Assembly (NCBI GenBank): GCA_001596155.1
Contig: CP014771.1
Location: forward strand, 4,340,001 to 4,404,000
Source of the DNA: Hymenobacter psoromatis
GTDB lineage: Bacteria; Bacteroidota; Bacteroidia; Cytophagales; Hymenobacteraceae
Direction of reading: 5' to 3'
DNA: 64,000 nucleotides
The stretch's first letter is position 1. Every line of letters begins with the position of its first letter. The position numbers and the translations under genes were made by a program. The notes beneath the pieces are model-generated. The model saw only the letters and a list, made by a program, of their open reading frames with translations. It was not told the DNA's origin and did no database searches. Positions 25,834 through 35,614 of this stretch are shown here, piece after piece.

Positions 25834-27657
25834 ATGCTTATACGTTCGTTCGCGGTTAGTTTATTGCTGGTAGGAGGGCTGGCCACGGCTGGCCGGGCGC
25901 AGGGCGTCGAGCCCGCCGGGGGGGGTAGGGCGGCCCCGGAAGTTGCCCCCGCTAAGCTCACGCGCAAGGAGCGCCGCGAGCTGGCCCAGAGTCTCGAAAT
26001 TGAGGCCAAAAAGCAGGCGTCCCGCCCGCCGCTCTCGGCCAGAGAACGCGAGCTGAGCGAGGCGCTTTATATCGATGGCGTAAAATATGTCATCCTGGAA
26101 GACTACCCCAAGGCTCTGGAGCGGCTGCTGAAAGCCTACACGCTGATGCCCGAAAACGCGGCCGTCAACTACAAGCTGGCCGAGGCTAACCTGCTGAGCG
26201 GCAACCTGCGCGACGCCACCGGCTACGCCGAAGCCGCCGTGAAGCTTGATGATAAAAATCCGTACTATTATCTGCTGCTGGCCCAGACGCAGGCCAGCCA
26301 GAAGCAGTACGAAGCCGCTACCGCCACCTACGCCAGCCTGGTGAAGGAGGTGCCCAACTCGGGCAGCTACCTCTTTCAGCTCGCCGACCTCTACCTGGCT
26401 CAGAACAAGCTGCCTGAAGCCCTAGCGACCCTCGATAAAGCCCAGCAGCAATTCGGTAGTCTCGACGAGATTTCCTTTAAGAAGCAGCAGATATATCTGC
26501 GCCAGAACAACCTGCCGCTGGCCCTGAAAGAGGGCGAAAGCCTCATCGCGGCCAACCCTACCGAGCCGCGCTTCGTGCTGGCCCAGGCCGAGATGTACGC
26601 CGCTAATAACCGCCTGCCCGATGCCCTGCGCGTGGCCGCCCAGGCCCTACGCCTCGACCCTGGCAACCCCTCGGCCCACCTCATTCTGGCCGACGTGTAT
26701 CGCCAGGAAAACCAGCCTGCCGAGGTCGAAAAGCACCTGCGGCTGGCCTTCGATAGCCCGGCGCTCGAAATTGACCAGGAAGTGCGCATTCTGGTAGGCT
26801 ATATCAAGCAGCTGCCCGACCCCAAAATCGCGCCTCTGGCCCTCGACCTGGCCGCCGCTGCCGTGCGCAACCACCCGCGCGAGGCCAAGGCCTACAGCGT
26901 GGCCGCCGACGTGCAAATGCAGACCGGCCACAAAAAAGAAGCCCGTAATACCTACCTCAAAGCTCTCAAATACGACAAGTCCAAGTTTCAGCTCTGGCAG
27001 CAGGTGGTGCTGCTCGATGCCGAGCTGAACCAGACCGACTCGCTGCTGGTGCACAGCGACCAGGGCCTGGAGTTGTTTCCCAACCAGGCACCGTTGTGGT
27101 TTTACAAGGGGGTAGGGCACCTGCAAAAAAAGCAGCCCCAGCAGGCGGTGCAGGCCCTGGAGCACGGCCGCCGCCTGGCCGCCGGCAACGTGGAGCAGCA
27201 GAGCCAGTTCGACTCGCAGCTCGGCGATGCTTACCAGGAAATGAAGGAGTACGCCAAGTCGGACGCCGCCTACGACGCAGTGCTCACCACCGACCCCAAC
27301 AACTACGCGGTGCTCAACAACTACAGCTATTACCTGAGCCTGCGCGGCGAAAAGCTCGACAAGGCCAAGGAGATGGCGGGCCGCACGGTGGCCAAATTTC
27401 CCGACAACGACACCTACCTCGATACCTACTCCTGGGTGCTCTACAAGCAGAAGGACTACGCCGGCGCGCGCTCAAATCTGGAGAAAGCCGCCAAGGCCAC
27501 CAAGGACGCAAGCATCCTGGAGCACTACGGCGACGTATTGTGGCAGCTCGGCGACCACGCCGGGGCCGTGGCGGCCTGGCAGCGCGCCCGCAAAGCCGGG
27601 CCGGGTGCCTCGCCGCTGCTCGACCGTAAAATAAAAGACCAAAAATTGTATGAATAA
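25834..27657 (+). CDS. TPR-repeat exported protein
   Basis: A 607-aa protein with a signal peptide (LIRSFAVSLLLVGGLATAGR, residues 2-21) and about a dozen tetratricopeptide repeats (for example YPKALERLLKAYTLMPENAA). It should act in the periplasm or at the outer membrane as a scaffold. In Bacteroidota this gene conserves its position before DUF4292 and EnvC genes, which points to envelope or peptidoglycan maintenance. ATG 25834 is taken over GTG 25819 because the signal peptide begins there. Its last 8 bases overlap the start of the next gene, indicating coupled translation. Confidence 0.9.
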   Translation: MLIRSFAVSLLLVGGLATAGRAQGVEPAGGGRAAPEVAPAKLTRKERRELAQSLEIEAKKQASRPPLSARERELSEALYIDGVKYVILEDYPKALERLLKAYTLMPENAAVNYKLAEANLLSGNLRDATGYAEAAVKLDDKNPYYYLLLAQTQASQKQYEAATATYASLVKEVPNSGSYLFQLADLYLAQNKLPEALATLDKAQQQFGSLDEISFKKQQIYLRQNNLPLALKEGESLIAANPTEPRFVLAQAEMYAANNRLPDALRVAAQALRLDPGNPSAHLILADVYRQENQPAEVEKHLRLAFDSPALEIDQEVRILVGYIKQLPDPKIAPLALDLAAAAVRNHPREAKAYSVAADVQMQTGHKKEARNTYLKALKYDKSKFQLWQQVVLLDAELNQTDSLLVHSDQGLELFPNQAPLWFYKGVGHLQKKQPQQAVQALEHGRRLAAGNVEQQSQFDSQLGDAYQEMKEYAKSDAAYDAVLTTDPNNYAVLNNYSYYLSLRGEKLDKAKEMAGRTVAKFPDNDTYLDTYSWVLYKQKDYAGARSNLEKAAKATKDASILEHYGDVLWQLGDHAGAVAAWQRARKAGPGASPLLDRKIKDQKLYE

Positions 27658-28444
27658 ATCTGCGCTGCTCCTGGCCGGGCTGGCCCTAGCGGGCTGCCAC
27701 CGCGTGCCCACTACCAAAGGTTCGATTGGGGCCAATACTTCGACCCCCGTGGCGGCTACTGTCGTGACGCCGGCTGGCGTGAAAGCCACTAATACCAGCT
27801 TTCAGTACCTGAATGGGCACGGCAAAGTACATTTCAAAGCCAAGGACACGGAGCAATCGGCCAACTTCGCGCTGCGCGTGCGGCGCGACTCGGCCATCTG
27901 GCTCTCGGGCTCGTTGCTGGGCATTGAGGGGGTAAGGGCGCTGCTCACACCCGATTCGGTGCGGGTAGTGAACCGCTTGAAAAAGACCTACTTCGCCGGC
28001 GACTACGCCTACCTGAGCCAGCTGCTGAACGTGCCCGTGACCTACCGCCAGATGCAGGACATCCTGCTCGGCGACTACCAGGCGGCCCCCAAGGGCGCGC
28101 TGCCCGTCCTCAAAACGGAGGGCGACAACCAGTCCGTCACTTACCCGCAGGCCCCGCTCATCATCGAGCAGCTGCTGAGCCTGAGCACTGGCCGCCTCCA
28201 GCAGCTGAAAGTGAGCGAAAGCGCCGCCCAGCGCAGCCTCACGGTGGGCTACGCCGACTTTCAGAAGCCCAGCGGGGCCGACCTGCCCTTCGCCTATTCC
28301 ACCACCGTGCTGGGCCAGCAGGGCGGCACCGAAAGCACCACCGCCACCCTCAACTATCAAAAAGTCGAAGTCGGCTCGGGGCATCTTGATTTCCCGTTTA
28401 GCGTACCGAAGGGCTACGCCAAGCAGACGAAGGTGAAAAAGTAG
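27650..28444 (+). CDS. DUF4292 lipoprotein
   Basis: A 264-aa lipoprotein with signal sequence and lipobox LALAGC (Cys16). The rest matches the DUF4292 layout of Bacteroidota: GHGKVHFKAKDTEQSANFAL, then SAIWLSGSLLGIEGVRALLT and VRVVNRLKKTYFAGDYAYL, similar to LolA/LolB-type half barrels. The start overlaps the TPR gene. The role is presumed to be in envelope biogenesis because of its constant neighbours (TPR, EnvC). There is no experimental function I know. Confidence 0.88.
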   Translation: MNKSALLLAGLALAGCHRVPTTKGSIGANTSTPVAATVVTPAGVKATNTSFQYLNGHGKVHFKAKDTEQSANFALRVRRDSAIWLSGSLLGIEGVRALLTPDSVRVVNRLKKTYFAGDYAYLSQLLNVPVTYRQMQDILLGDYQAAPKGALPVLKTEGDNQSVTYPQAPLIIEQLLSLSTGRLQQLKVSESAAQRSLTVGYADFQKPSGADLPFAYSTTVLGQQGGTESTTATLNYQKVEVGSGHLDFPFSVPKGYAKQTKVKK

Positions 28445-28547
28445 GGGGTAGGGTTTCGAGCCATTTCTTTGACGTCGAAGCCATAGGATAAAAGTAAACC
28501 TGAGTATGCCGGGCTGTTGGTAAAGTAATTCATTCGACTTATTCAAC

Positions 28548-29345
28548 GTGAAAAACCTTCTAATCCTTGCTTTGGCAATACTGACTACTACGTTCGCCAC
28601 GAGCTGCGGTAAATCAGACACCACTGCTACTCTGAGAGCAGTAGACTCGGCCAAGGTTGAAGTGCTCACGAAGAGTTTTGATAACTGGTACCGCTACACG
28701 TACTATAATGTACTGCTGTCCCGCGATTTTAAGGGATTGGACACGGCTGGCCAGTTGCTATCGAAAAGGGCTTTTTTAAGTCAACTCGTTACTGGGAAGG
28801 TGCTGGCGCTGGCCCTTGGTACCGACCACAAGCAGCCGGTTTACCAATTGGGCAGCTATCCTGGCAACTCTGACCCAGCTATCCGGACCACTAGTAAGCA
28901 ATTGGCGGAAGAAGAGCTAAGTAACTATAATCGGGAAGGCCAACGGATGCCTGATTATAAATTCGTTGATTTGAATGGAGTTACCTATACCCAAGCCAGT
29001 ACTAAGGGGAAAATAGTGGTGCTGAAATTTTGGTACATTGGGTGCATTGCCTGTGTTGATGAATTTCCGGAAATTAATGCACTTGTGGATAAATACCAGC
29101 AGAATAAAGACGTGCTATTCGTGAGTTTGGCGATGAACGAGGCGAAGAGCTTACGTAAATTTCTGAAAGGCCAGGAAGTAAAATTTTCTGTAGTGCCGGC
29201 CAGCAAATCCTATTTGGTCGATACGCTGCAGGTCAGGGAATATCCCACGCATTTTATCCTGGGCAGAGATGGCAGAATTGCTAAAGTCACCACTAAAGCC
29301 AGTGACTTGGCCGTTGCCTTACAGAAAGAAATTCAATCTCACTGA
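28548..29345 (+). CDS. TlpA-like thioredoxin-fold lipoprotein
   Basis: A 265-aa lipoprotein (lipobox FATSC, Cys20) with a unique N-terminal half and a C-terminal redoxin domain (about 135-262). The active site is CIAC in FWYIGCIACVDEFP, a dithiol pair with both Cys retained, followed by cis-Pro in REYPTHFILG. It likely reduces or carries electrons to periplasmic disulfides. GTG 28548 is the start. GC is clearly below that of its neighbours, and it interrupts the DUF4292-EnvC gene order usual in the phylum, so it may be a later insertion. Confidence 0.88.
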   Translation: MKNLLILALAILTTTFATSCGKSDTTATLRAVDSAKVEVLTKSFDNWYRYTYYNVLLSRDFKGLDTAGQLLSKRAFLSQLVTGKVLALALGTDHKQPVYQLGSYPGNSDPAIRTTSKQLAEEELSNYNREGQRMPDYKFVDLNGVTYTQASTKGKIVVLKFWYIGCIACVDEFPEINALVDKYQQNKDVLFVSLAMNEAKSLRKFLKGQEVKFSVVPASKSYLVDTLQVREYPTHFILGRDGRIAKVTTKASDLAVALQKEIQSH

Positions 29346-29513
29346 GTATCCGTCACTCGCCGTCCAGCAAAGATTCTGGGCTTGGCCTAGGGCGTAGTAA
29401 AGCCGAGGCCCACGGCTAAGCCCCAGATTCGTGCGTTATTTTGTGGGGCGGTGGCTTGCCCGCCGCGCTCGGCTTTGGTTGTGACCTTTTTTCTATCCTT
29501 TTTTACGCGGCGC

Positions 29514-30967
29514 ATGGGGCCGGCTCTGCTGTTGCTGGGGCTGCTGGCGGGGCCGGCCCTGGCCCAGCGCCACCGCCCGGCCAAAAAAACCAGTCACGCG
29601 GCGAAGTCCCGCCGCGCGCCGCGCCGGGCCGCCGCGCGTCATACCCCCCGACCGCACGGCAAGAGCAAGGCGCAGCTGGAGGGCGAGCGCCAAGCCAACC
29701 TGGCGCGCATCCAGGAGGCGGGTAAAGTGTTGACTCAGACCACCCAGAAGAAGCAAGTGTCGCTGGGCCAGCTCAACGTTATCAAGGAAAAGCTGACGGT
29801 GAAGCAGGGCCAGATTCAGCACATCTCGACCCAGCTGCAAGGCATCGAAACCAACGTGCATCAGACCGTGCGGCAGGTGCTGAGCACCCAGGAGCAGCTG
29901 GCGCGCCTCAAGGCCGAGTATGGCCGGCTGCTCTACACGGCCGCCAAAACGAGCGGCGGCTACAACCAGCTCCTGTTCCTGTTCGCCGCCGAGTCGTTCA
30001 ACCAATTCGTGCTGCGGCTGCGCTACGTGCGCCAGTACACCGAGGAGCGCCAGCGCCAGGCCCTGCGCATCCTGGGCGCGCAGCAGCAGCTGAGCCACGA
30101 GCTGGATGGCCTCACGCAGCAGCGCCAGCGCCAGAAAAGCTTGCTCACCAATCAATTAGTAGAAAGCCGCAACCTGCAAGGCCTGAAAGTGGAGCAGGAC
30201 GAAGTGGTGCAGCAGCTGAGCCAGCAGGAGCAGGGCCTGCGCCAGGAATTGGTTCAGCGCCAGCAGGCCGTGGCCCGCCTCGACGACCTCATTGCCCAGC
30301 GCGTGCGCGAAGAAATAGCCCGCGCCGCCCGCGAGGCCCGCCTCGCCGCCGTGGCCGCCCGCCGCCGCGCCGCCCGCGCCGAAGCCGCTGCCAGCCGCCG
30401 CCACTCCGCCACTACCCGCCGCGACGACCCTACCCCCCCAGCGCCGCCGAAGACGATGCCAGCGCCGCCGCCAACCCCGAAAGCGACGCGGAAGAAACCA
30501 GCGCTGACCGCCACGCCAGCCGCGTGGCCCTCACGCCCGAAACGGCCCTGCTCTCGTTGGGCTTTGCCGGCAACCGGGGGCGGCTGCCCTGGCCGGTGGC
30601 CCGCGGCTTCGTGGCCCAGCACTTTGGCCGGCACCCGCACCCGGTGCTGCACCACGTCATGGTCGATAACCGGGGCGTTGATATTCAGACCAATAATGGC
30701 GAGCCAGTGCGCTCCGTGTTCGCGGGCCGGGTGCTCACCGTGGCCCAGGTGCCAGGCATGAACACCATCGTCATGATTCAACACGGCGAATACTTCACGG
30801 TGTATGCCAAGCTGCGCTCGGTGAGCGTGCACGAGGGCCAGCAAGTGAGCGCCCGCGAAGAAATCGGCACGGCCGCCCTCGATTCGGAAGGCACCGCGCA
30901 GGTGCAGTTTCAAGTGTGGCGCAACTCGGCTAATCTGAACCCGGAGAGCTGGTTGGGCAGGAAATAG
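29514..30967 (+). pseudogene. EnvC-like murein hydrolase activator, frameshifted
   Basis: One gene in two frames. The first frame holds the signal peptide (LLLLGLLAGPALAQ) and a long Gln-rich coiled coil (about 60-290) and would run on to nonsense. The second frame (30440-30967) holds the LytM domain (ALTPETALLSLGFAGNRG to the end). The break is at the C7 run 30433-30439; one additional C restores a single protein of about 485 aa. The LytM site is degenerate: NRGVD in place of HxGxD and QFQ in place of HxH, which means amidase activation rather than own peptidase activity, as in EnvC. The break may be a sequencing error, a phase-variable tract or a slippage site. An earlier GTG start at 29481 is possible. 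Confidence 0.85.
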
Positions 30968-30991
30968 GGAGTAAAAAACGGTTAGTCAGGG

Positions 30992-31118
30992 CTAAAAAAG
31001 AACGTCATGCTGAGCTTGTCGAAGCATCTCGTTCGGGGTAGTAATCAATGCCGTTGCAACGATTGATTTACTACCCCACGCGAGATGCTTCGACAAGCTC
31101 AGCATGACGTTCTTTTAG
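30992..31118. repeat. Family A palindromic repeat (copy 4), nested
   Basis: Outer arms CTAAAAAAGAACGTCATGC.. / ..GCATGACGTTCTTTTAG of about 38 bp. A second inverted pair, GGGGTAGTAATCAAT / GATTGATTTACTACCCC, lies in the centre. Confidence 0.9.
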
Positions 31119-31130
31119 GTATCGTTCAGG

Positions 31131-31170
31131 TGCGATTGCCGCGCTCCACTTCGTTGCGCTCGCAATGACA
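31131..31170. repeat. Single arm of a family B repeat
   Basis: GCGATTGCCGCGCTCCACTT then CGTTGCGCTCGCAATGACAAA equals the right arm of the element at 20449-20573; the left arm is missing. Confidence 0.8.
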
Positions 31171-31178
31171 AACAGCTA

Positions 31179-31613
31179 CTACAGCTCCATAATATCCTCG
31201 TTCCAAAGGGTAGGCTCGGCTTCGATAAATTCGCGCATCAGCTCCACGCACTCGGGCGAATTGAGAATTTCGACCTCCACGCCGTGCGCCTGCAGAAACT
31301 CCAGCGACTCGCCGAAAGTCTGAGCCTCGCCCACCACCACTTTCGGAATTTTGAACTGCACGATGGTGCCGGCGCACATGTAGCAGGGCATCAGCGTGGT
31401 ATAGAGCACGGTGTCGCGGTAGGTGCGCTGGCGGCCGGCGTTGCGCAGAGCGTCCATCTCGCCGTGGGCGATGGGGTCGAGGTCCTGCACGCGCTTGTTG
31501 TGGCCGCGGCCCACGATATCATCTCCGCGCCGCAGCACCGAGCCAATCGGGATGCCGCCCTCGCGGCGGCCCTGCCGCGCCTCGTCGATAGCGGCTTGCA
31601 TGAAAATGTCCAT
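31179..31613 (-). CDS. Cytidine/cytosine-type nucleoside deaminase
   Basis: A 144-aa zinc deaminase. Zn ligands are His and catalytic Glu in AHGEMDAL (about residues 49-56) and the two Cys of PCYMC. The overall form (MQAAIDEARQGRREGGIPIG, GRGHNKRVQ) is that of the yeast-type cytosine deaminase subgroup; that substrate is probable but not certain. It lies between two palindromic repeats and seems monocistronic. Confidence 0.9.
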   Translation of the reverse strand: MDIFMQAAIDEARQGRREGGIPIGSVLRRGDDIVGRGHNKRVQDLDPIAHGEMDALRNAGRQRTYRDTVLYTTLMPCYMCAGTIVQFKIPKVVVGEAQTFGESLEFLQAHGVEVEILNSPECVELMREFIEAEPTLWNEDIMEL

Positions 31614-31643
31614 TTTTTTAGTTATTGATTGGTGGGTAGTGGG

Positions 31644-31758
31644 TACTAAAGAACGTCATTCCGAGCTTGCCGAGGAATCTCGCCCGCATAGTTGAACGAA
31701 GCCCTAACGACTGCGAGCGAGATTCCTCGGCAAGCTCGGAATGACGTTCTTTAGTATC
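31644..31758. repeat. Family A palindromic repeat (copy 5)
   Basis: Arms TACTAAAGAACGTCATTCCG ... CGGAATGACGTTCTTTAGTA with outer AGTGG / CCACT extension. The same extended outer sequence occurs in copy 7. Confidence 0.9.
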
Positions 31759-31771
31759 CACTACCCCAAAC

Positions 31772-34700
31772 TTACCGCACCACTTCCACCCAGCCCTTAA
31801 TCAAGGCCGAGCCATCGGGCGGCGTGAGCAGGTAGTAATAGACGCCGGCGGCCACGCCCGCGCCGTCCCAGGTGTTTTGGTAGGCGGCGTTTTCGTACAC
31901 CTGCTGGCCCCAACGCGAGAACACCTGCAGGCGCGGCGGGCAGCCGCCGATGCGCGGGGCAAACCGGTCGTTCTGGCCGTCGCCATTGGGCGTGAATACG
32001 TTGGGAATCAACATGCTCTCCACTACTATGGGGGGTAGGGCCAGGGCGTCGCCGCAATGTTTCTGGTTGAAGCTTAGCGTCACGTGCGGCCGGTAGGTGC
32101 CGGCTTTCAGGTAGGTATGCGTCACGTCGAAGCCCGTCACCACCGTCGTGCTGTCATCGCCAAAATTCCACGTCAGCACCGCGTCGAGGGGTAGGGAGGC
32201 GGGGTCCTGATAAAAACGCACGGTGTACGGTGCGATTGCCGGTATCGCAAAGCCTGCATCATAAACGGTGGCGCATTGCGCCAACTCTGCCCTGACAAGC
32301 AGCACCGCTGGGGCCAGCAGCGTAATGCGCCGCGTGCTCACCACCGGGCAGGCCGTGCCCGCGTTCACGGTGTAGGTAAGCAAGAACGTGCCCGGCGCGG
32401 CCGGCGGTGTAAATAAGTTGCCTGCCGAAAGGCCCGGCCCCGCCCACGTGCCGCCCGCCGGCGTGGCCCGCAGCCGGAACGCCCGCGTGCTGCCAGGGCA
32501 CAGCACCGTATCAGCGGATACCGCCACGGTGGCCGTGCCCAGCACCTCAATGGTGCTGCTGGCCTGGCTGCCCCCAGTGCCGCAGGCCAACGCCGGCGCG
32601 ATGGTGTACGTGAGCCGCTGCGCCCCCACCAGGGCGGCGCTCGGGGTGAAAACGAAGCCGGCCGCCACCGAGCCGCTCACGCCCGGCCCGCTCCAGGTGC
32701 CGCCGCCCGGCGTGCCGTTGGTGAGCGGCACGGGGCCGTTGTTGGCGCACACGGTGGGGAGGGCGGCCGCCACGGCTTGCGCCGTGCCGCTCACCGTCAC
32801 GGTCAGCTGGGCCGCCACGGTGCAGGCCGAGGTGGCGCCCGGCACCGTGTAGGTAAGCTGCTGAATGCCGGCCAGGGCGGGGGTAGGCGTGAAGACGAAG
32901 CCCGTTGCTGCCGAGCCGGTTACGCCCGGCCCGGTCCAGGTGCCGCCGCCCGGCGTGCCGCTCAGCCGCACGGGCGGCGAGTTGTCGCACACGGCCTGGC
33001 TGGGGCCCACGGCCGCCACGGTGGGCTCAAAATTCAGCTTGAAGGCGGCGTTGTTGCAGGGCGTGTCGTAGCCGGGCAGCGGCACGCCGCCGTTGACGGG
33101 CGAGTACGAGTTTGCCCCCGGCGGCACCGGAAAACCGTTGCGATTAAAGCACGAGCACACGGCCGCGTACACGATGCCGCGCGGGTCGAAGCGCGAGGTG
33201 CCGCCATCCACGTGGTCGCCTTCTGAGAAGGGGGTAGGGTCGCCGTAGTAGGTGGCGTAGCTCAGGGCGGTGAGGCCGGGCGCGAACTGGGCCAGGTAAA
33301 AATCGGAGCCCTGGCCCGGCGTGTCGGGCGTGGTGCGCACGGCATTGGCCGTGGTGGGCATCCCGTCGGTGTAGCCGTTGTTGGAGATGTAGCCGCTGTA
33401 ATTATAGGCCTGCTGATTGACCGAGCCGCCCCAGCCGCAGGCGTACACCCGGTCGCACTGGTCCACCAAAAAGGCGGTGGGCGAAATATCAATCGTGCTG
33501 CGCCCGCTGCCAAACACCGTGCTCAGCAGCATCTTATCCAAATCAGGACTCAGCTTTTGGATAAACTGCCGGCTGCCCGCGTTGCGGTACACGCCCGCTG
33601 AAACCGGCCAGGTGCCCAGCGTCTGGCCCAGAATATACACCCCGCCATCGCCCCCCAGCTGCGCGAAAAATGCCTGGTCATAGGCGCTGGTGCCCAGGTA
33701 GGTAGCGCGCTGCACGGTGCTGCCATTGGCCGCGATGCGGGCCACGAAGCCATCAACGCTGCCCTGCGCCTGCGCCTGGTAGCCGCCCGCCGTGGCCGGG
33801 AAATTGGTGCTGAGCGTGCCGCCCGCCACGTAGGCGTTGCCGCTGGCGTCGAGCTGCACCGAATAAGCCGCGTCGGCGGCGCTGCCGCCCAGGTAGCCGC
33901 TCCACACCAGGCTGTTCAGCGCGGGCGAAAGCTTGACCACCACCGCGTCGCAGGTGCCGCCCCGGAAGCTGGTGCCAAAGCTGCCGCTCGTCACCGGAAA
34001 GTTGGTTGAGCTGGTCACCGACGCCACGTACACGTTGCCCGCCGCGTCGGTCAGGATGTCGCCGCGCAGCGCGTCGCCGTAGTTTTGCGGCAGCTGCCGG
34101 GTGGCCGAAAGCGGGTTGTAGGCCGCCATGCCGTCGTTGCCGCTGCCGCCCAGGTAGGTCGAGGCCAGCAGCGAACGGCCGTCGGCGCTCAGGCGCGAAA
34201 TCACCAAGTCCGTGCCGTTGCTCACCCGGTAAATGGGCGCGGGCGCGTAGCCAAACGGGTCCACCGACTGCCCGCCCGCGAAGCCGCGCTGCAACGCGCC
34301 GCTGGTAGTGGGGTAGTTGGTCGAAGACGTGCTGCCCAGCACCAACAGCTCGCCCTGCGCGTTCACCACCAGGCTGCTCGGAAAGTCGGCGCGATTGCCG
34401 CCCAAATAAGTGGCCCACACCCGCGCCGCCGCCCCATTCGCCGCCGGGTTATATTTAATAAGTGCAATGTCGATGATGCCGCCAAACGTGGTCTGAAACG
34501 CGCCCGCCGTGACGGGGTAGCTCGGAATGGCCACCATATCATCCAGCACAATACCGCCCGAGTACAGGTTGCCCGCCGCGTCATACGTCGCCGTGAAACC
34601 CCAGTTGCTGCCCTTGGCTCCCGAGTAGGTCGAAAACACCACCGTGGGGTCAATCACCAGCGGCCGGCCGTGGTCATACGCCCCCAGCGCGAACGACACC

Positions 34701-35482
34701 CGCGCCGTCTCCGCGTCCAGGCGGTAGCGGCAGCCCACCGGCTGCCGCGCCCCGGTGGCCGGGTCCAGCTGGTAGGCGTGGGGTAGCAGCTCGGTCAATT
34801 CGCCCACCGACGTGCCCACGTGCAGCTGCCCATCGGCGCTGAGCGTGAGGCTCGTAGCGCCTTCGTAAACTAATTGTACCTGACCCGCATCGGCTCCGGT
34901 CGCCACTTCAAAATCATACTCTAAGTGCTGGGTCGCGTTCTCATAAAAGCGGGCGGCCACGCCGGGCCACGGTGCTTCGTAGCGCACTTGCCGGTAGCTG
35001 GGCACGGCCTGCGCCCACTGGGCGGGGTCGGCACCGTGCAGGAAGTTGCGCACCTCGCCGGTGGCCTGGCTGGGCAGCAGGGGGGTAGCGCTATCGGCCC
35101 CCGCGAAGCGCACCCGCAACTGGTGGCCGCGCACCGGCGCGGCGGCCTCGGCGGGGGTAGGGGCCACCGCGGCGGCGCGGGCGCTGGCCTTCGCCGAGGC
35201 TTTGGCCGAGGCGCTGTTGCCGTTTTCCAAGTGCGGGTGCGCGATGGGCTCCAGCAAGATGTAGCGCAGGCCGCCCGGCTCCAGGCACAGGTGGCCGCCC
35301 GGCACGGCCGCCGCGTAGCGCACGGCGGCGGGCCACTGGCCCCGGTTGGCCACAAATTCCAGGCTGGGGGCCGCTTCGGGCAGGGCCACGGGCGTGGCGG
35401 GCCGGCCGGCGGGCAGGTGCTGGCCGTGCGCAACTGCGTTCAAGGCCACTAAGTAGAGACTAGCGTAAAACTTTTTCCACAT
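31772..35482 (-). CDS. Giant secreted beta-propeller protein with T9SS sorting domain
   Basis: A 1236-aa exported protein. Order: signal peptide (MWKKFYASLYLVALNAVAHG), a DUF7948-like N-terminal region (LEFVANRGQWPAAVRYAA to about 270), SBBP-type beta-propeller repeats (AYVAGGTLSTNFPATAGGYQ is one example) to about 690, repeated Ig-like modules with GTPGGGTWTGPGV motifs (about 810-1030), a PKD-like domain (LTWNFGDDSTTVV), and the type B sorting domain (IPNVFTPNGDGQNDRFAP ... WGQQVYENAAY ... KGWVEVVR). It should be displayed on the cell surface by the type IX system; adhesion is inferred. The frame stays open to 35866, but ATG 35482 starts the signal peptide. Confidence 0.9.
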   Translation of the reverse strand: MWKKFYASLYLVALNAVAHGQHLPAGRPATPVALPEAAPSLEFVANRGQWPAAVRYAAAVPGGHLCLEPGGLRYILLEPIAHPHLENGNSASAKASAKASARAAAVAPTPAEAAAPVRGHQLRVRFAGADSATPLLPSQATGEVRNFLHGADPAQWAQAVPSYRQVRYEAPWPGVAARFYENATQHLEYDFEVATGADAGQVQLVYEGATSLTLSADGQLHVGTSVGELTELLPHAYQLDPATGARQPVGCRYRLDAETARVSFALGAYDHGRPLVIDPTVVFSTYSGAKGSNWGFTATYDAAGNLYSGGIVLDDMVAIPSYPVTAGAFQTTFGGIIDIALIKYNPAANGAAARVWATYLGGNRADFPSSLVVNAQGELLVLGSTSSTNYPTTSGALQRGFAGGQSVDPFGYAPAPIYRVSNGTDLVISRLSADGRSLLASTYLGGSGNDGMAAYNPLSATRQLPQNYGDALRGDILTDAAGNVYVASVTSSTNFPVTSGSFGTSFRGGTCDAVVVKLSPALNSLVWSGYLGGSAADAAYSVQLDASGNAYVAGGTLSTNFPATAGGYQAQAQGSVDGFVARIAANGSTVQRATYLGTSAYDQAFFAQLGGDGGVYILGQTLGTWPVSAGVYRNAGSRQFIQKLSPDLDKMLLSTVFGSGRSTIDISPTAFLVDQCDRVYACGWGGSVNQQAYNYSGYISNNGYTDGMPTTANAVRTTPDTPGQGSDFYLAQFAPGLTALSYATYYGDPTPFSEGDHVDGGTSRFDPRGIVYAAVCSCFNRNGFPVPPGANSYSPVNGGVPLPGYDTPCNNAAFKLNFEPTVAAVGPSQAVCDNSPPVRLSGTPGGGTWTGPGVTGSAATGFVFTPTPALAGIQQLTYTVPGATSACTVAAQLTVTVSGTAQAVAAALPTVCANNGPVPLTNGTPGGGTWSGPGVSGSVAAGFVFTPSAALVGAQRLTYTIAPALACGTGGSQASSTIEVLGTATVAVSADTVLCPGSTRAFRLRATPAGGTWAGPGLSAGNLFTPPAAPGTFLLTYTVNAGTACPVVSTRRITLLAPAVLLVRAELAQCATVYDAGFAIPAIAPYTVRFYQDPASLPLDAVLTWNFGDDSTTVVTGFDVTHTYLKAGTYRPHVTLSFNQKHCGDALALPPIVVESMLIPNVFTPNGDGQNDRFAPRIGGCPPRLQVFSRWGQQVYENAAYQNTWDGAGVAAGVYYYLLTPPDGSALIKGWVEVVR

Positions 35483-35569
35483 AAAATAGGCCGTAAGCAA
35501 TGTAGTTGTAAAGCTAAGCCCTGGCGGCCTATGCTGCAACTGGTCTGCCGCGGCCGGGCGCGGCGGGCG

Positions 35570-35577
35570 TATTTTTG
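35570..35577 (+). promoter_or_regulatory. Putative -7 box of the EEP gene
   Basis: TATTTTTG fits TAnnTTTG. It lies within the longest open frame, which argues that translation begins downstream rather than at ATG 35531. Confidence 0.4.
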
Positions 35578-35614
35578 CCGGGCCGGGGGCCAGTTGGCGC
35601 GCCGCCGGCCCTTT

